This document shows, in pieces, positions 6,460-9,179 of a stretch of 9,179 bases of DNA. The notes under the pieces are model-generated. The model made no database searches, was not told the DNA's origin, and saw only the letters and a list, made by a program, of their open reading frames with translations. Where the stretch lies: NCBI GenBank assembly GCA_017451665.1, contig JAFTNX010000203.1:1-9179 (forward strand), in the 5' to 3' direction. The stretch comes from Oscillospiraceae bacterium (GTDB lineage Bacteria; Bacillota; Clostridia; Oscillospirales; Ruminococcaceae). The translations under genes were made by a program, and so were the position numbers. The first letter of the stretch is position 1, and the number at the start of each line of letters is the position of its first letter.

Positions 6460-7815
6460 TTAGTATGCAACACCCTGCCACTTCATAGCTTCTGCAACCT
6501 TGAGGAAGCCTGCAATGTTAGCACCTGCAATGAGGTCGCCTTCCACACCGTATTCCTTAGCTGCGTCGTATGAGTTCTTGTAGATGTTCTTCATAATCTG
6601 CTGGAGCTTAGCGTCAACTTCTTCTTCAGTCCAGCTGTATCTCATTGAGTTCTGTGACATTTCAAGACCTGAAACAGCAACACCACCAGCATTAACTGCC
6701 TTAGAAGGAGCGATAACTACGCCGTTAGCCTTGAGGTATTCAGTAGCTTCAAATGTTGTAGGCATATTAGCAACTTCAACATAGTACTTAACGCCATTAG
6801 CAACAATCTTCTTAGCGTCGTCAATACCAACTTCGTTCTGTGTAGCACATGGCATAATAACGTCAACCTTAACGCCCCATGGTCTTTCACCTGGGAAGAA
6901 TGGTACGCCAAACTTGTCAGCGTAATCCTGAACCTTATCTCTGCATGATGCTCTCATTTCGAGGAGGTAGTTAATCTTTTCTTCTGTGTTGATACCTTCT
7001 TCGTCGTAGATATATCCGTCAGGACCTGAAAGTGTTACAACCTTACCACCAAGTTCGTTAACCTTCTTAACAGTACCCCAAGCAACGTTACCGAAGCCTG
7101 AAACTGCAAAAGTCTTACCCTTAACGCTTTCGCCGAATGTGTTGAGCATTTCAACTGTATAGTAAACAGCACCATAACCAGTAGCTTCTGGTCTGATAAG
7201 TGAACCACCTGATGTGAGGTGCTTACCTGTGAGAACTCCTGTGAATTCGTTTCTGAGTCTCTTATACTGACCGAACATATATCCGATTTCTCTTGCACCT
7301 GTACCGATATCACCAGCAGGACCGTCAGTATCAGCGCCGATGTGCTTAGCAAGCTCTGTCATAAAGCTCTGGCAGAATCTCATAACTTCCCCGTCGCTCT
7401 TACCCGTAGGGTCGAAGTCAGAACCACCCTTACCGCCGCCCATAGGGATACCTGTAAGGCTGTTCTTGAATGTCTGTTCAAAGCCGAGGAACTTGATTAC
7501 TGAGAAGTTTACTGTTGGGTGAAGTCTGATACCACCCTTGTATGGACCGATTGCAGAGTTGAACTGTACTCTGTAACCACGGTTAACCTGTACCTTACCA
7601 TTGTCGTCAACCCATGATACTCTGAAAGCAATCTGTCTTTCAGGTTCAACCATTCTGTCAACAACGCCAGCAGCTACAAGGTCAGGTCTCTTTTCGATAA
7701 CTGGTTCGATGCTTTCGAGAACTTCCTTAACTGCCTGTAAAAATTCCTTTTCTCCAGCGTTTCTAAGGCAAACCTTATCATAAACGCTCTGAAGGTATTC
7801 GTTCTTAAACTCCAT
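6460..7815 (-). CDS. gdhA: NADP-specific glutamate dehydrogenase
   Basis: This 451-residue enzyme reductively aminates 2-oxoglutarate with ammonium and NADPH to give glutamate (EC 1.4.1.4), in the cytoplasm and usually as a hexamer. The N-terminal dimerisation/catalytic domain has YKGGIRLHP (K93) and PMGGGKGGSDFDP with the active-site Lys at 129, then PAGDIGTG with D169. The C-terminal Rossmann domain has the dinucleotide motif GFGNVA at 240-245, and S263 follows the second strand where NAD-type enzymes tend to have an acidic residue, which favours NADP. Length equals the short hexameric family. The ATG has GAGG ten bases upstream, and a strong promoter lies in front. Codon choice is markedly biased (AAC, TTC, AAG, GTA/GTT), fitting high expression. 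It lies upstream of nfnAB, a source of NADPH, but has its own terminator. Confidence 0.97.
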   Translation of the reverse strand: MEFKNEYLQSVYDKVCLRNAGEKEFLQAVKEVLESIEPVIEKRPDLVAAGVVDRMVEPERQIAFRVSWVDDNGKVQVNRGYRVQFNSAIGPYKGGIRLHPTVNFSVIKFLGFEQTFKNSLTGIPMGGGKGGSDFDPTGKSDGEVMRFCQSFMTELAKHIGADTDGPAGDIGTGAREIGYMFGQYKRLRNEFTGVLTGKHLTSGGSLIRPEATGYGAVYYTVEMLNTFGESVKGKTFAVSGFGNVAWGTVKKVNELGGKVVTLSGPDGYIYDEEGINTEEKINYLLEMRASCRDKVQDYADKFGVPFFPGERPWGVKVDVIMPCATQNEVGIDDAKKIVANGVKYYVEVANMPTTFEATEYLKANGVVIAPSKAVNAGGVAVSGLEMSQNSMRYSWTEEEVDAKLQQIMKNIYKNSYDAAKEYGVEGDLIAGANIAGFLKVAEAMKWQGVAY

Positions 7816-7855
7816 AGTTTATAACCTCACTTTTAATATAAAATTTTACTTTTAC

Positions 7856-7884
7856 ATTATAATACTTTTCAGCGTAAAAGTCAA
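7856..7884 (-). promoter_or_regulatory. Promoter of gdhA
   Basis: On the - strand TTGACT (7884-7879) is followed after exactly 17 bases by TATAAT (7861-7856), a near-consensus vegetative promoter. Transcription should start near 7849, leaving a leader of roughly 33 bases before the ATG. A-tracts upstream of the -35 (about 7887-7920) could act as an UP element. An 8-bp inverted repeat (7848-7855 and 7874-7881) brackets the -10. Confidence 0.82.
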
Positions 7885-7941
7885 TAAAATGCAAGAAAAA
7901 ATTTTAAAATTTCATTTTTCTACTATTTGCACAAATGAAAC

Positions 7942-9171
7942 CTACAATTTTTCCTTCAAAAGTGCAAGTTCCACATCAGAATTTGCATTTTTGTTTTTAA
8001 AAATATTCTTGTAGTTATAAAATGCAACACCATCGGTATTATCACAGTTCAAAACATTCTGAAGCTGTTTTGAAATTATTCCTGTATTCTGTGAAAATTC
8101 ACCTTCCTCAAAAATTTTATAATAAGCAAGTCCCACAATCAGCTTTACATCTTTGCAGGTCATATCATTCCACTCCTGCAAAACTTCATCAAATGGCTGG
8201 ATTTCATTTTCAAAGCCGTAGTATATCTGTGGCACGATATAGTCACAGTAGCCCGTCTGCCCTGCCCATTTTTTAACGTCAGCAAAAAGCTGTGTATAGT
8301 TATTCCGGATATTCCCCTGTGGAGAGATGCCAAACAAAACTTGTGGGTTTTCAGCTTTTACTGAATTATACATCTGTGAAACCAGCGAATTTATATTTTC
8401 AAGTCGAAAATCAGAAATACTGACAGCTGTTGACTGTGAAAATGCCGATTTATCGAAGTTTTCACTGATTGTGGGGTAAAAATAGTCGTCGATATGTATT
8501 CCGTCAACGTTATAGTTTCTGACGATTTCAGACACCCCGTCGCATATTAGATTTCGCACTTCTTCGTATGCAGGGTTGAGCCAGAGTTGCTCGGAATTAT
8601 TGACTTTCACAAGGTATTTTCCGAAATAAGCGTCATCAGAATACCACTTTTTAATTAGAAATTCGTCAGAATAGTTTTTGATGTATTTTTCTTTTTCGCA
8701 CCTTAGTGGGTTTACCCATGCGTGGATTGAAAGCCCGTAGCTATGGGCGATTTCCACCATAATTTCAAGTGCATCAAAATTACAATAGCGAGTCTGTGGA
8801 TAGGTCTGTGAGGTATAAAATGCGTCGCCAAAAGGTCTGACGTGGACATAAACGGTATTACAACCGAGTTTTTTCACATTTTCAAAAGCTTTTATAATCT
8901 CGTTTTTAAAGTGGGATTTTGTTTTTCCGTTCAGCATATCTGCAAGGTCGATATATGAAAACCACACAGCCTTAACGTCGGTATAATTCAGCGGGAAATA
9001 TGAGTTTTGTGATTTAAAACTCAGGTTATCAAGGGTAAAATCAGTATCCTGTTTTATCTGCGAGGTTGATGTTGTGGTGGTTTCTTCTAAGGGTTTGTCC
9101 TTTGTATCTGGCATCTGGCAGGCTGAAAATAGTATCAATACAGAAAGAAAAATTCCAAGTAATTTTTTCAA
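7942..9171 (-). CDS. Lipoprotein with GHL10 (DUF187/YngK-like) glycoside hydrolase-type domain
   Basis: The N-terminus is a lipoprotein signal (MKKLLGIFLSVLILFSAC) with the modified Cys at residue 18, followed by a Thr/Ser-rich linker to about residue 45. The lipobox FSAC has Phe at -3 instead of the usual Leu. From about residue 62 on the protein follows the GHL10 pattern, a TIM-barrel family distantly related to glycoside hydrolases: HVRPFGDAFY at 110-119, HAWVNP at 140-145, LNPAYEEVR at 198-206, VDGIHIDDYFYP at 222-233, GISPQGN at 281-287 and IVPQIYYGF at 322-330. The product should be anchored on the outer face of the membrane, perhaps acting on cell-wall or extracellular glycans; the substrate is not known. 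The start is TTG at 9171, eight bases from the window edge, so its ribosome binding site and promoter are not visible. No convincing terminator follows it. Confidence 0.9.
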   Translation of the reverse strand: MKKLLGIFLSVLILFSACQMPDTKDKPLEETTTTSTSQIKQDTDFTLDNLSFKSQNSYFPLNYTDVKAVWFSYIDLADMLNGKTKSHFKNEIIKAFENVKKLGCNTVYVHVRPFGDAFYTSQTYPQTRYCNFDALEIMVEIAHSYGLSIHAWVNPLRCEKEKYIKNYSDEFLIKKWYSDDAYFGKYLVKVNNSEQLWLNPAYEEVRNLICDGVSEIVRNYNVDGIHIDDYFYPTISENFDKSAFSQSTAVSISDFRLENINSLVSQMYNSVKAENPQVLFGISPQGNIRNNYTQLFADVKKWAGQTGYCDYIVPQIYYGFENEIQPFDEVLQEWNDMTCKDVKLIVGLAYYKIFEEGEFSQNTGIISKQLQNVLNCDNTDGVAFYNYKNIFKNKNANSDVELALLKEKL

Positions 9172-9179
9172 ATTATCAC

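Noticed and set aside
7219..7503. Long open frame on the + strand opposite gdhA, with others at 6584-6784 and 7340-7522
   Set aside because: They lie wholly inside a secure gene, have no ribosome binding site and no recognisable protein pattern; the biased codon use of gdhA explains the lack of stops.
7885..7941. AT-only palindrome (AAATTTTAAAATTT) after the lipoprotein gene as a terminator
   Set aside because: An A-T-only stem is too weak for a convincing intrinsic terminator; it is better read as AT-rich DNA upstream of the gdhA promoter.

Overview
The window looks like chromosomal sequence from an AT-rich, Gram-positive anaerobe of the Clostridia, most likely a Ruminococcus-like member of the Oscillospiraceae. 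This rests on the gene content (a clostridial-type NfnAB pair, NADP-type GdhA, a YtrA-type GntR regulator with ABC-2 permeases, a GHL10 lipoprotein), AGGAGG-type ribosome binding sites, intrinsic terminators and AT-rich spacers. The assignment is from pattern recognition, not a database search.

Layout. Positions 2-1864 (+ strand) hold the 3' part of the ribosome-associated GTPase gene hflX, cut by the window edge, followed at once by a P-loop protein of unknown function. A strong hairpin at 1888-1920 ends this unit and faces the convergent unit on the other strand. All remaining genes are on the - strand. In transcription order they are: a GHL10-type lipoprotein (9171-7942); gdhA (7815-6460) with a clear promoter and terminator; nfnA-nfnB (6308-4088), overlapping by 8 bases and ending in a terminator; and a tightly coupled unit of a GntR-type gene and two ABC-2-type permeases (3879-1926), preceded by a repeat-rich control region.

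Functional links. NfnAB uses NADH plus reduced ferredoxin to make NADPH, and GdhA consumes NADPH to assimilate ammonium into glutamate. The two lie side by side but have separate control signals, so they look functionally linked rather than co-transcribed.

The most notable feature is the GntR-type gene. Its first ~85-90 residues are an ordinary YtrA-like winged-helix domain. Its last ~57 residues look like the C-terminal tail of an ABC-2 ATPase. The ATPase gene normally found between such a regulator and its permeases is missing. The simplest reading is an in-frame deletion that fused regulator to ATPase tail, removed the Walker motifs and left two permeases with no local motor. All junctions around it are still translationally coupled (TAATG, TGATG). 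Apart from this and the uncharacterised P-loop protein, the window reads as ordinary core chromosome; no mobile element, CRISPR array, tRNA or rRNA was seen.
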